50,839 nucleotides of DNA from Nevskia sp. (lineage in GTDB: Bacteria > Pseudomonadota > Gammaproteobacteria > Nevskiales > Nevskiaceae): NCBI GenBank assembly GCA_031291075.1, contig JARLJS010000220.1, positions 1-50,839 of the forward strand, written 5' to 3'. Both the position numbers and the translations under genes were made by a program. How positions within the stretch are numbered: position 1 is the stretch's first letter; every line of letters starts with the position of its first letter. Shown here one piece after another: positions 26,680-35,958 of the stretch. The notes below the pieces were generated by a model, which was not told the origin of the DNA, searched no databases, and worked only from the letters and a program-made list of their open reading frames with translations.

Positions 26680-27738
26680 GTGACCGACGTCATCCTCAAG
26701 CTGGCGCTCCCGATCACGGTCGCCCTAGTGCTGGTCGTGGTCAACGGGGTCTTCGTCGCCGCCGAGTTTGCCATCGTGCGTGTACGTCGGACGCGCCTGG
26801 AGGAACTGGCCGGTGAGGGCAAGGAATCCGCCAGGAGGGCGATCCGCGTCGTCGACGGCGTGACCGAATATCTCGCCGTGACGCAGATCGGCATCACCGC
26901 GGCCAGCCTCGGCGTCGGCTGGTTCGGCGAGTCCTCGTTCGCCCGGCTGCTCATCCTGGCCCTGCCCGAAGACCACATTCCGACCGCGACGGCTCACGTC
27001 GTGGCGGCGATACTCGCCTTCCTGCTCATCACCACCATGCACGTCGTCTGGGGCGAGCTGGTGCCGAAGCACCTGGCCATCCGCCGGGCCGAGCACCTCC
27101 TGCTCGCCCTCGCGCGGCCGCTGCAGATCCTTCACGTCGTCTTGCGGCCGCTCCACTGGTTCTTCGAGACGCTCTCCACCTGGACCCTGCACCGCCTCGG
27201 CCATGGCGAGATACGCCGCGTTCCGCTTACGGAAGAGGAGCTGAAGCTGGTCCTCGTCGATTCGCACGAGGAGGGTGTCCTCACCGAAGGCGAAGCGCGG
27301 ATCATACTGCGGGCCTTCGAGTTCGCCGACAAGACCGCGGAGGAGATCCTGATCGCCCCCGGGCACGTCGACTTTGTTTCGCTCTCCCGCTCCTTCGACG
27401 AGAACCTCGCCGTGCTGCGGCGGCACCGGCACGCGCGGATCCCGCTCTGCCGCACCGGGCTGGACTCCGTGGTCGGCGTCATCGGCATGAAGGACGCGTG
27501 GCCGCTGCTGCTGCGCGAGAAGTCCAACGCCGTCTTCGAGCAGGCCGCCCGGCCCCCGATCAAGATCCCGCTCGACCTCCCCCAGGACGGTATACTGCGT
27601 TCCCTGCAGGAGGGCCACGGCCAGATGGCCATCGTGCGCGATCGGGCCGATCAGAAGACGCTGGGCATCGTCACCCTGGAAGACATCCTGGAGTCCCTGC
27701 TGGGCGACGTGCGCGAATCCCCGAGGGGGAGTCGCTAG
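26680..27738 (+). CDS. CNNM (DUF21) / CBS-domain membrane protein, HlyC/CorC-like
   Basis: 352 aa. The N-terminal DUF21 transmembrane domain has four hydrophobic segments (ITVALVLVVVNGVFVAAEFA, YLAVTQIGITAASLGVGWFG, HVVAAILAFLLITTMHVVWG, and LARPLQILHVVLRPLHWFF) with the family motif NGVFVAAEFAIVRVRRTRLE and GELVPKHLAI. A tandem CBS pair follows from about residue 205 (EEGVLTEGEARIILRAFEFA; TLGIVTLEDILESLLGD). The small C-terminal CorC domain of full-length relatives is absent. Relatives are Mg2+/Co2+ transport or resistance factors; the ion is not predictable here. GTG at 26680 lies 5 nt after the glgP stop, with GGGG in the glgP 3' end as ribosome-binding site. Confidence 0.85.
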   Translation: MTDVILKLALPITVALVLVVVNGVFVAAEFAIVRVRRTRLEELAGEGKESARRAIRVVDGVTEYLAVTQIGITAASLGVGWFGESSFARLLILALPEDHIPTATAHVVAAILAFLLITTMHVVWGELVPKHLAIRRAEHLLLALARPLQILHVVLRPLHWFFETLSTWTLHRLGHGEIRRVPLTEEELKLVLVDSHEEGVLTEGEARIILRAFEFADKTAEEILIAPGHVDFVSLSRSFDENLAVLRRHRHARIPLCRTGLDSVVGVIGMKDAWPLLLREKSNAVFEQAARPPIKIPLDLPQDGILRSLQEGHGQMAIVRDRADQKTLGIVTLEDILESLLGDVRESPRGSR

Positions 27739-27742
27739 GATC

Positions 27743-30715
27743 ATGCCGATCGACATCCGGCAAGCAAGAGGCGCGGGATACTGGGCGGCGATCCTTGGCA
27801 TCGCCGCCGCAACCACCGCGTTGGCGCCGCTTCATGGCACGCTCAACAACACCACCGTGGCGCTGGCGTACCTGCTCGTCGTGCTCTTCGTGGCGGCCGT
27901 CTGGGGCAGCAGGCCCGCGATGGCGGCATCGGTGCTGGGCGTGCTGTGCTTCAACTTCTTCTTCCTGCCGCCGATCTATTCCTTCACGATCGAGGATTCG
28001 CAGAACTGGGTCGCGCTCACCGCCTTTCTCGTCACCGCCCTCACAGCCGGCCACCTTTCCGATCGGATCAGGCGACGCGCGGCCGTGACAGCGGAGGAGA
28101 TTCGGGATCTCTACAACCACGCGCCTTGCGGCTACCACTCGCTCGACAAGAATGGCGTCTTCGTGCGGATCAACGACACCGAACTCGAGTGGCTGGGATA
28201 TGCGCGGGAAGAGGTGATCGGCAAGCTGAAGTTCCCGGATCTCCTCGCGCCGGGAAGCCTGGGCGCGTTCGAGCATGAGTTCCCGCAACTGAAGACCGGG
28301 GGCGCGGTTCGCGACATCCAGTTCGATCTGGTCCGCAAGGACGGCGCCGTCCTGCCGGTGCTGCTCAGCGCAACGGCAATCACCGACTCCGACGGGAACT
28401 ACGTGATGAGCCGCTCGGTGGTCTACGACATGAGCGAGCGGAAGCGGGCGGAGGACCAGGTGCGCCGCCTGGCCCTGCTGCAGTCGGAGACAGCAGGGCT
28501 GGGCCAGGCAGCCCTGCGCGGCCCGCCCTTGCAGGAACTGCTGAACACCGCAGTCACCCGGGTAGCCCTGGCTCTGGGCGTGGACTACTGCAACGTGGCC
28601 GAGCTGCTCCCGGGGGGCGACGAGTTCCTGCTGCGGGCGGGCGTCGGCTGGAAAGATGGGGTCGTGGGACGCGCCACGGTGAAGAGCAGCGGCTCCCAGG
28701 CCGGATATACCGTGCTCAGCGAGCACCCGGTGATCGTCGAAGACGCGGCGACCGAAGCGCGCTTCGTTCCCATGCCACGACAACTCGGTGAAGACGTCGT
28801 GAGCGCGATAAGCGTGGTCATCTCCACCGTGGAAGGCCCCTACGGCGCCCTGGGCGCCCACAGCCGGCAGCGGCGAACCTTCACGCAGGACGAGGTCAAC
28901 TTCCTCCAGGCGGTCGCCAACGTGCTCGGCATGGCCATCGAGCGCCGGCGCGACGAGGAGCGGCTCGCGCGTGCCAATCGCGCGCATCGTGCCCTCAGCA
29001 CCTCCAACCAGGCGCTGGTTCGCGCCGCCGAGGAATCCACGCTGCTGCGGCAGATCTGCCGGATCATCGTCGACCAGGCGGGATATCGGCTCTGCTGGGT
29101 CGGCTACGCGGAACAGGATGCCGCCAGGACCGTGCGGCCCGTCGCGCAAGCGGGGTTCGACGAAGGCTACCTGGAGCTCGCGAACATCAGCTGGGCCGAT
29201 TCCGAGCGCGGCCGCGGGCCGACAGGAACCTGCATCCGGACCTGCCAGACCCAGATCACCAAGAACATCGCCGCGGATCCCAGGCTGGCGCCGTGGCGCG
29301 CGGAAGCCCTCCGACGTGGCTACGCCTCCAGCATCGCGATTCCCTTGACGGCCGAGGGCAAGCCCTTCGGCGCCCTGACCATCTACTCCGCGGAGAGCAA
29401 CGCCTTCGGCGACGAGGAAGTGGGCCTCCTGACCGAGCTGGCCGGCGACCTGGGATATGGCATCGTGTCTTTGCGCACGCAGGTCGAGCGCAAGCGGGCC
29501 GAAGCGGAAGAGGCGGCCCGCGAGCGCGAGGTCGCGATCGGGTTCAAGATCCAGCGGATGCTGCTGCTGCCCGAGCCGCCACGCGACGTTCCGGGGCTGC
29601 GCGTGGCCGCGCTGAGCATCCCCTCGCACCGGATAGCGGGAGACTTCTACGAATTCTTCACCCACCAGGACCAGAGCCTCGACGTCATTGTCGCCGACGT
29701 GATGGGCAAGGGCATTCCTGCCGCGCTCCTCGGCGCGGCAACCAAGAGCCATTTCATGGAAGCGCTCTGCCACCTGATGGCGCTGTCCCCGGCCGGTGCG
29801 CTGCCGGAGCCCCGCGAAGTCGTGACCCTGGCGCATGCCGACATGGGAGAGCATCTGATCGAGCTCGAGAGTTTCGTGACCCTGTGTTACGCCCGCGTCG
29901 ACCTGATCCGACGCCGTCTCGACCTGGTCGATTGCGGGCACACCGGCGTCGTCCACGTTCGGAATGGAACCGGCCTCTGCGAACTGGTCCACGGCGACAA
30001 TCTGCCGCTCGGGATCCGCGAAGGCGAGATCTACGATCAGATCACCATCCCGTTCGAAGCCGGGGACGTCTTCCTCTTCTTCTCGGACGGGATCACGGAA
30101 GCTTCCAATGACACGGGCGAGTTGTTCGGCGCCGATCGCCTGCTGGGCTGTGTCCGGACCAACGCGAAGCTGGCGCCAGAGGCGCTGATCGGCGCCATCC
30201 GTGCGGCCGTCGTGGGATTTACCGGCTCCGACCAGCCGGATGACGACCTCACCTGCGTGGCCATCGAAGTCGGAGAGCGGCAGCGTCCGCTCATGCGGCA
30301 GGAGATGGAGATCCGCAGCGATCTCCAGGACCTGGGCCTGGCGCGCGAATTCGTGCGGAGTTTCTGCTGCGCGATTCCTGGGTCACCGCTCGACCAGGAC
30401 CGCGCGGCCGAGCTGGAGCTGGCGGTGAACGAGGCGGCCAGCAATGTCATGAAACACGCTTATCACGGGCGCACCGATCAGCGGATTCACCTCGAGGCGG
30501 AAGCTTTTCCAGACCAGGTTACGGTCCGGCTCCATCATCTCGGAGACAGCTTCGATCCTGCGGCGGCGGCCCCGCCCGCCATCGAGGCCCTCCCCGAGTC
30601 CGGATTCGGCCTCTATCTGATAACACGGAGCGTCGACGAAGTCCGGTACTATCGCGACGAGCGCGGCGGAAACTGTATCGCCCTCATCAAGAGACGTAGT
30701 TCCCAAGGTGCATGA
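27743..30715 (+). CDS. Membrane sensor fusing PP2C (RsbU-type) phosphatase and RsbW-type kinase
   Basis: 990 aa. Domain order in approximate residues: DUF4118/KdpD-like membrane region 10-110 (hydrophobic segments including YLLVVLFVAAVWG and ASVLGVLCFNFFFLPPIYSF); PAS 118-232; GAF 240-410; GAF 420-590; SpoIIE/PP2C 610-845; GHKL ATPase 860-985. Phosphatase metal sites are present: RIAGDFYEF, VADVMGKGIPAALL, FFSDGITEA and QPDDDLTCVAI. The kinase has the N-box ELAVNEAASNVMKHAY and a G-box SGFGLYLITRS. The two enzymes should act oppositely on a STAS protein, and one is encoded directly downstream (30720). Such fusions let one sensor set the phosphorylation state of its antagonist. ATG at 27743 is 4 nt after the CNNM stop. 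Confidence 0.88.
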   Translation: MPIDIRQARGAGYWAAILGIAAATTALAPLHGTLNNTTVALAYLLVVLFVAAVWGSRPAMAASVLGVLCFNFFFLPPIYSFTIEDSQNWVALTAFLVTALTAGHLSDRIRRRAAVTAEEIRDLYNHAPCGYHSLDKNGVFVRINDTELEWLGYAREEVIGKLKFPDLLAPGSLGAFEHEFPQLKTGGAVRDIQFDLVRKDGAVLPVLLSATAITDSDGNYVMSRSVVYDMSERKRAEDQVRRLALLQSETAGLGQAALRGPPLQELLNTAVTRVALALGVDYCNVAELLPGGDEFLLRAGVGWKDGVVGRATVKSSGSQAGYTVLSEHPVIVEDAATEARFVPMPRQLGEDVVSAISVVISTVEGPYGALGAHSRQRRTFTQDEVNFLQAVANVLGMAIERRRDEERLARANRAHRALSTSNQALVRAAEESTLLRQICRIIVDQAGYRLCWVGYAEQDAARTVRPVAQAGFDEGYLELANISWADSERGRGPTGTCIRTCQTQITKNIAADPRLAPWRAEALRRGYASSIAIPLTAEGKPFGALTIYSAESNAFGDEEVGLLTELAGDLGYGIVSLRTQVERKRAEAEEAAREREVAIGFKIQRMLLLPEPPRDVPGLRVAALSIPSHRIAGDFYEFFTHQDQSLDVIVADVMGKGIPAALLGAATKSHFMEALCHLMALSPAGALPEPREVVTLAHADMGEHLIELESFVTLCYARVDLIRRRLDLVDCGHTGVVHVRNGTGLCELVHGDNLPLGIREGEIYDQITIPFEAGDVFLFFSDGITEASNDTGELFGADRLLGCVRTNAKLAPEALIGAIRAAVVGFTGSDQPDDDLTCVAIEVGERQRPLMRQEMEIRSDLQDLGLAREFVRSFCCAIPGSPLDQDRAAELELAVNEAASNVMKHAYHGRTDQRIHLEAEAFPDQVTVRLHHLGDSFDPAAAAPPAIEALPESGFGLYLITRSVDEVRYYRDERGGNCIALIKRRSSQGA

Positions 30716-30719
30716 CGAC

Positions 30720-31061
30720 ATGATGCCAATCACTTTCGACAGGCTGGGCGACGTCACCGTCGCCCTGGTGCCGGCGGAGGAACTCGACGCCGGCAACTCG
30801 GCGGAGTTCAAGCGCGAGGCCGCGCCGCTGATGGAGGCCACGACGAAGCTGGTGTTCGACCTTAGCCGGCTGCGCTTCGTGGACAGCTCCGGACTGGGCG
30901 CCTTCATCTCGTGCCTGCGCAAGCTGAATGCCAAGGGCGGCGACGTGAAGCTCTGCGGCATGTCGAAGCAGGTGCGCGCGGTGTTCGAGCTGGTGCGCAT
31001 GCACCGGATCTTCGAGATCTACGCCACGAGGGAGGAGGCCGTGCGCGCCTTTGCGTCGTGA
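30720..31061 (+). CDS. STAS-domain anti-sigma-factor antagonist (RsbV/SpoIIAA-like)
   Basis: 113 aa, one STAS domain. The phosphorylation site is intact: LRFVDSSGLGAFISCLRKL, in which a Ser of the DSSG motif is modified by RsbW-type kinases. It is the natural substrate of both enzyme domains of the preceding gene. In the unphosphorylated form such proteins bind and silence an anti-sigma or similar partner. The ATG at 30720 follows the upstream stop by 4 nt, with AAGGTG as ribosome-binding site; ATG at 30723 or GTG at 30708 are alternatives. No sigma factor gene is near, so the output partner is unknown. Confidence 0.88.
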   Translation: MMPITFDRLGDVTVALVPAEELDAGNSAEFKREAAPLMEATTKLVFDLSRLRFVDSSGLGAFISCLRKLNAKGGDVKLCGMSKQVRAVFELVRMHRIFEIYATREEAVRAFAS

Positions 31062-31150
31062 CCGAGGAGTACGTTTGAGGGGTATCGGCGCGGGGTTGAG
31101 CCCTGCGGTTGCAGCCTGTCCAACGGCCTGGCCGCCGTGCAGGGCTTCCG

Positions 31151-31507
31151 CTAACGCTTCAGATTCCTCACGGCATGCTCGGCGTTTTCCCGCGCGTGCC
31201 TGGCCTTGGCGTGGAGATGTCCGTGGGCCTCGTTGTAATCGTCGACGTGGGCCTTGCAGTGTTTGTTCACCAGATCGATGATCGCCTTGATCTCGTCGTA
31301 GGCTTCCTGCAGATCGGACGGGATGCAGTCGATCAGGATGCCATCCCTGTTGACGTGCAGGTCGTGGCGGTGCGGCACATGGTGCAGCCAGAGCTGGCTG
31401 GCCGGCGCGTGGAACTTGATGAAGTACTTGGCCTTGCCGCCCGCGATGGTGCCCTTGACCTGGACGCCGTGTTCCGAGGGATCGATTTCAATGACGTTGG
31501 CTTCCAT
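31151..31507 (-). CDS. Conserved-looking hypothetical protein, His-rich C-terminus
   Basis: 118 aa, no family recognised. The first half looks like a small beta domain (VIEIDPSEHGVQVKGTIAGG, KAKYFIKFHAPASQLWLHHV); the second half is helical and unusually rich in His (HCKAHVDDYNEAHGHLHAKA, then RHARENAEHAV), which suggests metal binding but proves nothing. ATG at 31507 has GGAG eight bases upstream; the longer frame above it is not supported. It is convergent with the partner-switch genes, and an Anr/FNR-like box lies 129-142 bp upstream, so expression at low oxygen is plausible. Confidence 0.6.
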   Translation of the reverse strand: MEANVIEIDPSEHGVQVKGTIAGGKAKYFIKFHAPASQLWLHHVPHRHDLHVNRDGILIDCIPSDLQEAYDEIKAIIDLVNKHCKAHVDDYNEAHGHLHAKARHARENAEHAVRNLKR

Positions 31508-31635
31508 TCTATATCTCCGGCTGATCGGGTTGGATGGACCGCGAAGAGCGGTGGCGACCGGTTGCTTCGCCTCGCGGAACACCGTTCGCACTCCTTCCTG
31601 CTGCGAGAGTCTGACAGCCGACCGCATCGGATGAT

Positions 31636-31649
31636 TTGACCTGGATCAA
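31636..31649. promoter_or_regulatory. Anr/FNR-type binding site
   Basis: TTGACCTGGATCAA matches the FNR/Anr consensus TTGAT-N4-ATCAA at nine of ten defined positions. It lies in the intergenic region between the His-rich small gene (start 31507, minus strand) and the CocE-type hydrolase (start 31869, plus strand). The distance to either start is long but workable with a leader. Assignment is by motif only. Confidence 0.5.
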
Positions 31650-31868
31650 CGCCAGGCGAACTCTGTGCCAACGGCAGAATCGGGCCCGGTCGGGCGGGAG
31701 TAATACCCCTTACGCCGCTTCACCTGTTCAGACGAAGAGCGAAGCCGGGCCTTCCAGTACGGTGATTCCTCATAAAAGCGGGATTTGCGGACCTGCCGTG
31801 CCGTGCGCCGTGCGCGCCGGCGGGCCAACCGTACCCGGGATCAAAAAATAGGACTGGAGGAGTCGATC

Positions 31869-33920
31869 ATGAAGGCATTCGCGCCGTTGCTTGCCGTTTC
31901 CGCCCTATCATTCTGTGCCGGCGTCCAGGCCGGCGGCACCAGTTCGGTGCTGCCGCTGGCCACCTCCCATACCGGCCTGCCGCCGGGCTGGACCGCGCCA
32001 CCCTCGCTGTACGGCGTGGGCACCACCCGCAACGTGCAGCTCGTCATGGACGACGGCGTGGTCCTGAGCGCCAACGTATCGTTCCCCACCCTGCTGGACT
32101 CGAACGGCAAGCCGGTGCTGGGCCAGGACGGCAATCCGGCGCCCGCGCCGGGGCCGTTCCCGACGATCGTCACCGCCACGCCATACGGGCACGCGGTCGG
32201 CTCCATCCTCGATGGCTTCGGCGGCGGCGACACGCTGCCGGCCGGGCTGCCGGGGCAGGACCTGGGCGAGCTCGACACCATGGTCAAGCGCGGCTATATC
32301 GACGTGATCTTCGACATCCGCGGCACCGGCGAATCCGGCGGCTACCACGACCTGCTGTCGCCGCGGCAGACGCAGGACACCATCGCGGTGATCAACTGGG
32401 CGTCCAAGCTGCCGCGCTCCACCGGCAAGGTCGGCATGTTCGGCGAGTCCTACCTCGGCCTCACGCAGTGGCTGGCGGCCGGCAACATTGGCCCCAACAG
32501 TCCGCTCAAGGCGATCTTCCCCATCTTCGCCGGCAACGACATGTACCGCGAGGTGGTGGCGCCGGGCGGCCTCTACAACACCGAGGTGGGCGTGGTGATC
32601 ATGACCGGCATCTTCGTGGCCGAGCCGGACCTCGACACCATCCTCGGCCTGCTGCTCACCAACCCGGCGCTGTGCGTGAAGCTGCTGCTGGAGCACACGG
32701 CGGGCGACTTCAAGGGCGGCGTGCTGCAGGCCACCCTGAACGTGCTGAGCGGCAAGCCTGACTATGCCTACGAGAACGCCGGCAGCTACTGGGAGCAGCG
32801 TTCGCCGCGCTCGGTGATGAGCCAGGTGGTGGCCAACGGCATTCCCGCCTACATGATCGGCGGCCAGTACGACATCTTCCAGCACGGCGAATTCTCCAAC
32901 TTCACCGCGCTGCAGAACGCCTGGGCCTCGCAGCCGGTGAACGGCCCGATGTCGGCCGGCCAGCCGGTGTCGGGCAACTACCAGATCCTGTGGGGGCCGT
33001 GGTTCCACGTGCTGCCGGGCGAGTCGCAGACGCCCAAGCTGGACATCGACATGGAAGACCTCGCCACCGCCTGGTACGACCACTGGCTCAAAGGCGTGGA
33101 CAACGGCATCGACCGCGTCACCACCCCGGTCCACGCCATCGACGTGGGCGGCCACGCCATCGAGGCCACCCGCTTCCCGCTCACACAGACCACGGCGCAG
33201 AACCTCTACCTCGACGCCAAGGGCGTCCTGGCGGAGCAGGCGCCCACCGAAACGCTGGGCGGCAGCGGCGCCAGCGACAAGCTACCGTTCGTGCGCGTCA
33301 CCGACGCCTGCAACACCGAGGTGCTGGAGACCTGGACCTTCGGCCTGCCCAACGCGATCTACAACAGCTTCGGCCACACCGACCCGTGCAGCAACGGCGT
33401 GCAGATGCCCAACCTGTTCGCCAGGGACTACCTCACCGCGCCGTTCACGCAGGAGACGGTGCTGGCCGGCCCGGTCACGCTCACTCTGTACGCCAGCTCG
33501 ACCACGCAGAACGCCTCCTTCGTGGTCTACCTCGACGACGTGGCGCCGGACGGCAGCGCGCGCAACATCAGCTACGGCGCCCTGCTCGGCGAGCAGCGCG
33601 CGGTGGACGACGCCAGTTCCTGGAAGACCGCCGGCGGCGATTACCTGCTGCCCTACCACCCGCTCAGCGGGCAGTCGGTCACGCCGCTGGTGCCGGACGC
33701 GGTGACCCGCTTCGACATCGACGCCGGCCCGGTGGTGCAGAGCTTCCAGGCCGGACACCGCCTGCGCCTGCGCGTGGCCGGCAACGCCTTCCCCTACCTG
33801 ATCGCACCGCCGTGGAAGGACGACCACCTCACCGGCAGCGTGTTCTCGCTGCAGCACAACCAGTCGTATCCCTCGCACCTGGTGCTGCCGCTGGCGCCGG
33901 CGACGGCGTTCGTGGATTGA
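31869..33920 (+). CDS. Secreted CocE/NonD-family alpha/beta hydrolase
   Basis: 683 aa with a Sec signal peptide (KAFAPLLAVSALSFCAGVQA), so periplasmic or exported. The peptidase S15 / cocaine-esterase fold is shown by DVIFDIRGTGESGGYHDLLS, the nucleophile elbow GMFGESYLGLTQW (GxSYxG), the acid region MIGGQYDIFQHGEF and the His-bearing LWGPWFHVLPGE, followed by a C-terminal jelly-roll (TLYASSTTQNASFVVYLDDV, FQAGHRLRLRVAGNAFPYL). Relatives hydrolyse esters, amides or acyl-peptides; the substrate is unknown. GGAGGAG lies six bases before ATG 31869. It appears to be a single-gene unit. Confidence 0.85.
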   Translation: MKAFAPLLAVSALSFCAGVQAGGTSSVLPLATSHTGLPPGWTAPPSLYGVGTTRNVQLVMDDGVVLSANVSFPTLLDSNGKPVLGQDGNPAPAPGPFPTIVTATPYGHAVGSILDGFGGGDTLPAGLPGQDLGELDTMVKRGYIDVIFDIRGTGESGGYHDLLSPRQTQDTIAVINWASKLPRSTGKVGMFGESYLGLTQWLAAGNIGPNSPLKAIFPIFAGNDMYREVVAPGGLYNTEVGVVIMTGIFVAEPDLDTILGLLLTNPALCVKLLLEHTAGDFKGGVLQATLNVLSGKPDYAYENAGSYWEQRSPRSVMSQVVANGIPAYMIGGQYDIFQHGEFSNFTALQNAWASQPVNGPMSAGQPVSGNYQILWGPWFHVLPGESQTPKLDIDMEDLATAWYDHWLKGVDNGIDRVTTPVHAIDVGGHAIEATRFPLTQTTAQNLYLDAKGVLAEQAPTETLGGSGASDKLPFVRVTDACNTEVLETWTFGLPNAIYNSFGHTDPCSNGVQMPNLFARDYLTAPFTQETVLAGPVTLTLYASSTTQNASFVVYLDDVAPDGSARNISYGALLGEQRAVDDASSWKTAGGDYLLPYHPLSGQSVTPLVPDAVTRFDIDAGPVVQSFQAGHRLRLRVAGNAFPYLIAPPWKDDHLTGSVFSLQHNQSYPSHLVLPLAPATAFVD

Positions 33921-34110
33921 GCGTACAGCGACCTTCGAGTAAATTCCATGCGCTCCCGCGGCCTGCCATGTTGTGTCGGGCAGGACGCGGAGAGCGTGTT
34001 GTGCCGGGTGTACATGAGAGTGCCGGGCGATCCCCGTGGCCGGGATTCAAAGTGCTAAGCTGACTTCAATACCGTCGTCATGGGGTCTAGGGCATGGCAA
34101 ACCTCCAGAC

Positions 34111-35004
34111 ATGACCGCTGCAGATCGCCCTAACGAATACGACCGGCGCATGCACCGGGTGCTGGAGCACATCGACCGCCACCTTGACGAGCCCTTGGAC
34201 CTCGAGTCCCTGGCGGCAATCGCTCACTTTTCGCCGTTTCATTTTCACCGCCTGTGTTCGGCATGGCTGGGCGAAACACTGGGTGACTACCTGCGCCGAA
34301 GACGACTGGAGCAGGCTGCAATGCGCATGCGGGCCCAGCCTCGACTGGGCATACTGCAGGTCGCGCTGTCCGTCGGCTTTGGTTCGGGGGAAGCGTTCAC
34401 CCATGCCTTCAAGTCACGCTTTGGCGTCGCTCCCAGCGCCTGGCGACGACAGCAGATGCGCAAGCCTGATCAGGTTTTTCCCACCGGGACTGAGGACACT
34501 GGCCGCCTGCCCCGACCCGTGCCGCTCGCCATGAACATTCATCTGGTGGACCTCCCGCCGCAAGCCGTCGCGTACCTGCGTCACCAAGGACCCTATGGCC
34601 TTTCCATTCAACGCTTCTGGATAGAGCACGTGGCGCCTTGGATGGCAGCCAACCGGCTGGTCGGACATTCGCGATATGGCATCAGCCATGACGATCCGGG
34701 CATCACCGCAGCGGACTCCTTGCGATACGACGCGGCAGTCGCGCTCAGTGATGAGCGCACTCCCCTGAGCGGCGGCGGCTTTCGAAGCACTTTACCCGGC
34801 GGGCGCTACGCGGTGATGGCTTTCTCCGGAACAACCGCCCAGATTCTGCCGGCCTGGGCGGCCCTGCTGGGGGACTGGCTTCCTGCCAGCGGCTTTCAGC
34901 TCGATAACCGGCCTTGTTTTGAACACTACCCGCCGAACGCGAGCTTCAATCCGCAAACCGGCGCCTTCGATTGCGAGATCTGTATTCCTATCGCGCCCCT
35001 GTAA
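34111..35004 (+). CDS. AraC-family regulator with GyrI-like effector domain
   Basis: 297 aa. The two AraC helix-turn-helices come first (LDLESLAAIAHFSPFHFHRL; GILQVALSVGFGSGEAFTHA, KSRFGVAPSAWRR), then a GyrI-like small-molecule binding domain from about residue 140 (IHLVDLPPQAVAYLRHQGPY; LPGGRYAVMAFSGTTAQI; CFEHYPPNASFNP, then CEICIPIAPL). This N-terminal HTH plus C-terminal GyrI order is the Rob/SoxS-like multidrug-response architecture. The ATG at 34111 gives the normal start of the family; no good ribosome-binding site is visible. The SDR gene begins 12 nt downstream, so the pair is cotranscribed. Confidence 0.88.
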   Translation: MTAADRPNEYDRRMHRVLEHIDRHLDEPLDLESLAAIAHFSPFHFHRLCSAWLGETLGDYLRRRRLEQAAMRMRAQPRLGILQVALSVGFGSGEAFTHAFKSRFGVAPSAWRRQQMRKPDQVFPTGTEDTGRLPRPVPLAMNIHLVDLPPQAVAYLRHQGPYGLSIQRFWIEHVAPWMAANRLVGHSRYGISHDDPGITAADSLRYDAAVALSDERTPLSGGGFRSTLPGGRYAVMAFSGTTAQILPAWAALLGDWLPASGFQLDNRPCFEHYPPNASFNPQTGAFDCEICIPIAPL

Positions 35005-35016
35005 AGGGGTACGCCC

Positions 35017-35871
35017 ATGCTGATTCGAAAGGGGGACGTGGGGCTGGTTACCGGCGCTTCGCGAGGGCTGGGCGTGGTCATCGCCGAGGCGCTCGCGGCT
35101 CGCGGCATGAACCTGGTGCTGGCGGCCCGGTCACACGATGATCTGGAAGCGGTGCGTCTTCGGCTGGAGACGCGGTACCGGATCGAAGCGATCGCTGTCG
35201 CCGTGGACCTCGACGACGAAGCGGCATTGGCCGCGCTGGTTGATGCCGCTTTGCAGCGCTTCGGACATCTGGACCTGTTGGTCAATAACGCGGGCGTCGA
35301 TCATCCTCTGCGCTTCGACGCGGTGAACCCTGCGGACATCCGCCGCGTACTGTCGATCAATCTCACCGCTCCGATGCTGCTCGCGCGACTGTGCCTGCCG
35401 CATATGCAGCGTGCCGGACGCGGGCACATCGTAAATATCGCCTCGGTCGCCGGGTTGATGTCGTCGGCCTACGAAGAGCTGTACGTCGCCGCCAAGCACG
35501 GGCTCGTAGGCTTTACCCGGGCACTGAGGCTATCCGCGCAGGAACTCCGCTGGCAAGTGAGCGCGTCGGTGATCTGCCCCGGCTTCATGGACGGCGCCGG
35601 GGTGTATGAGCGGATGAAGCTTGAGCATCGCGTGAAGGCGCCTGCGGCGATGGGGAGCATGAGTGCGCAACGGTTGGGGCGGTGTGTGATCGAGTGCGTC
35701 GAGCGTGACCGGGCTGACGCTGTGCTGATGCGCGGCGCGCCACGGCTGGTGGCAGCGCTGCAGGTTCTGCTGCCGGGGCTTTACGAATTGATCTGCAAGT
35801 GGCTGGACACCTCGGCTCCATTTCGAACCGTGGCGTCAGCGAATATGACCAATCAGAGTCGATCGCAATAA
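35017..35871 (+). CDS. Short-chain dehydrogenase/reductase
   Basis: 284 aa, classical SDR. Cofactor motif GLVTGASRGLGVVIAEALAA (TGxxxGxG), LLVNNAGVDH, catalytic Ser in HIVNIASVAGLMSS and YVAAKHG (YxxxK). The Arg after the Gly-rich loop (AARSHDDLEAVRLRL) suggests NADP(H), by general SDR rules. Substrate unknown. A ribosome-binding site (AAAGGGG) precedes ATG 35017; it follows the AraC/GyrI gene in one operon. Confidence 0.88.
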   Translation: MLIRKGDVGLVTGASRGLGVVIAEALAARGMNLVLAARSHDDLEAVRLRLETRYRIEAIAVAVDLDDEAALAALVDAALQRFGHLDLLVNNAGVDHPLRFDAVNPADIRRVLSINLTAPMLLARLCLPHMQRAGRGHIVNIASVAGLMSSAYEELYVAAKHGLVGFTRALRLSAQELRWQVSASVICPGFMDGAGVYERMKLEHRVKAPAAMGSMSAQRLGRCVIECVERDRADAVLMRGAPRLVAALQVLLPGLYELICKWLDTSAPFRTVASANMTNQSRSQ

Positions 35872-35899
35872 TCTGCATGAAGCCAAATCGCGGTCGGTA

Positions 35900-35958
35900 G
35901 CCTGGCCGCCGTAGATCACCGCGCCGGTGGCGTCCTGGTAGCCTGGTAGGTCTGCCAG
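35900..35958 (-). pseudogene. Duplicated scrap of the DUF6351 gene 3' end
   Basis: 35900-35929 is identical over 30 bp to 41988-42017 in the DUF6351 coding region, and after one mismatch and an 8-bp tandem duplication (CCTGGTAG) the match resumes to 35958. In protein terms it is the stretch around YQDGTGAVIYGGQA. It lies in the same orientation as the intact gene, with the giant polyvalent gene between them. It is either the last remnant of a second DUF6351 gene or a target duplication from an insertion. Confidence 0.7.

Noticed and set aside
27671-29992. 773-codon minus-strand ORF opposite the phosphatase-kinase sensor
   Set aside because: Composition (Ala, Gly, Arg, His, Gln) is that of an antisense frame; the plus strand encodes recognisable PAS, GAF and PP2C domains.
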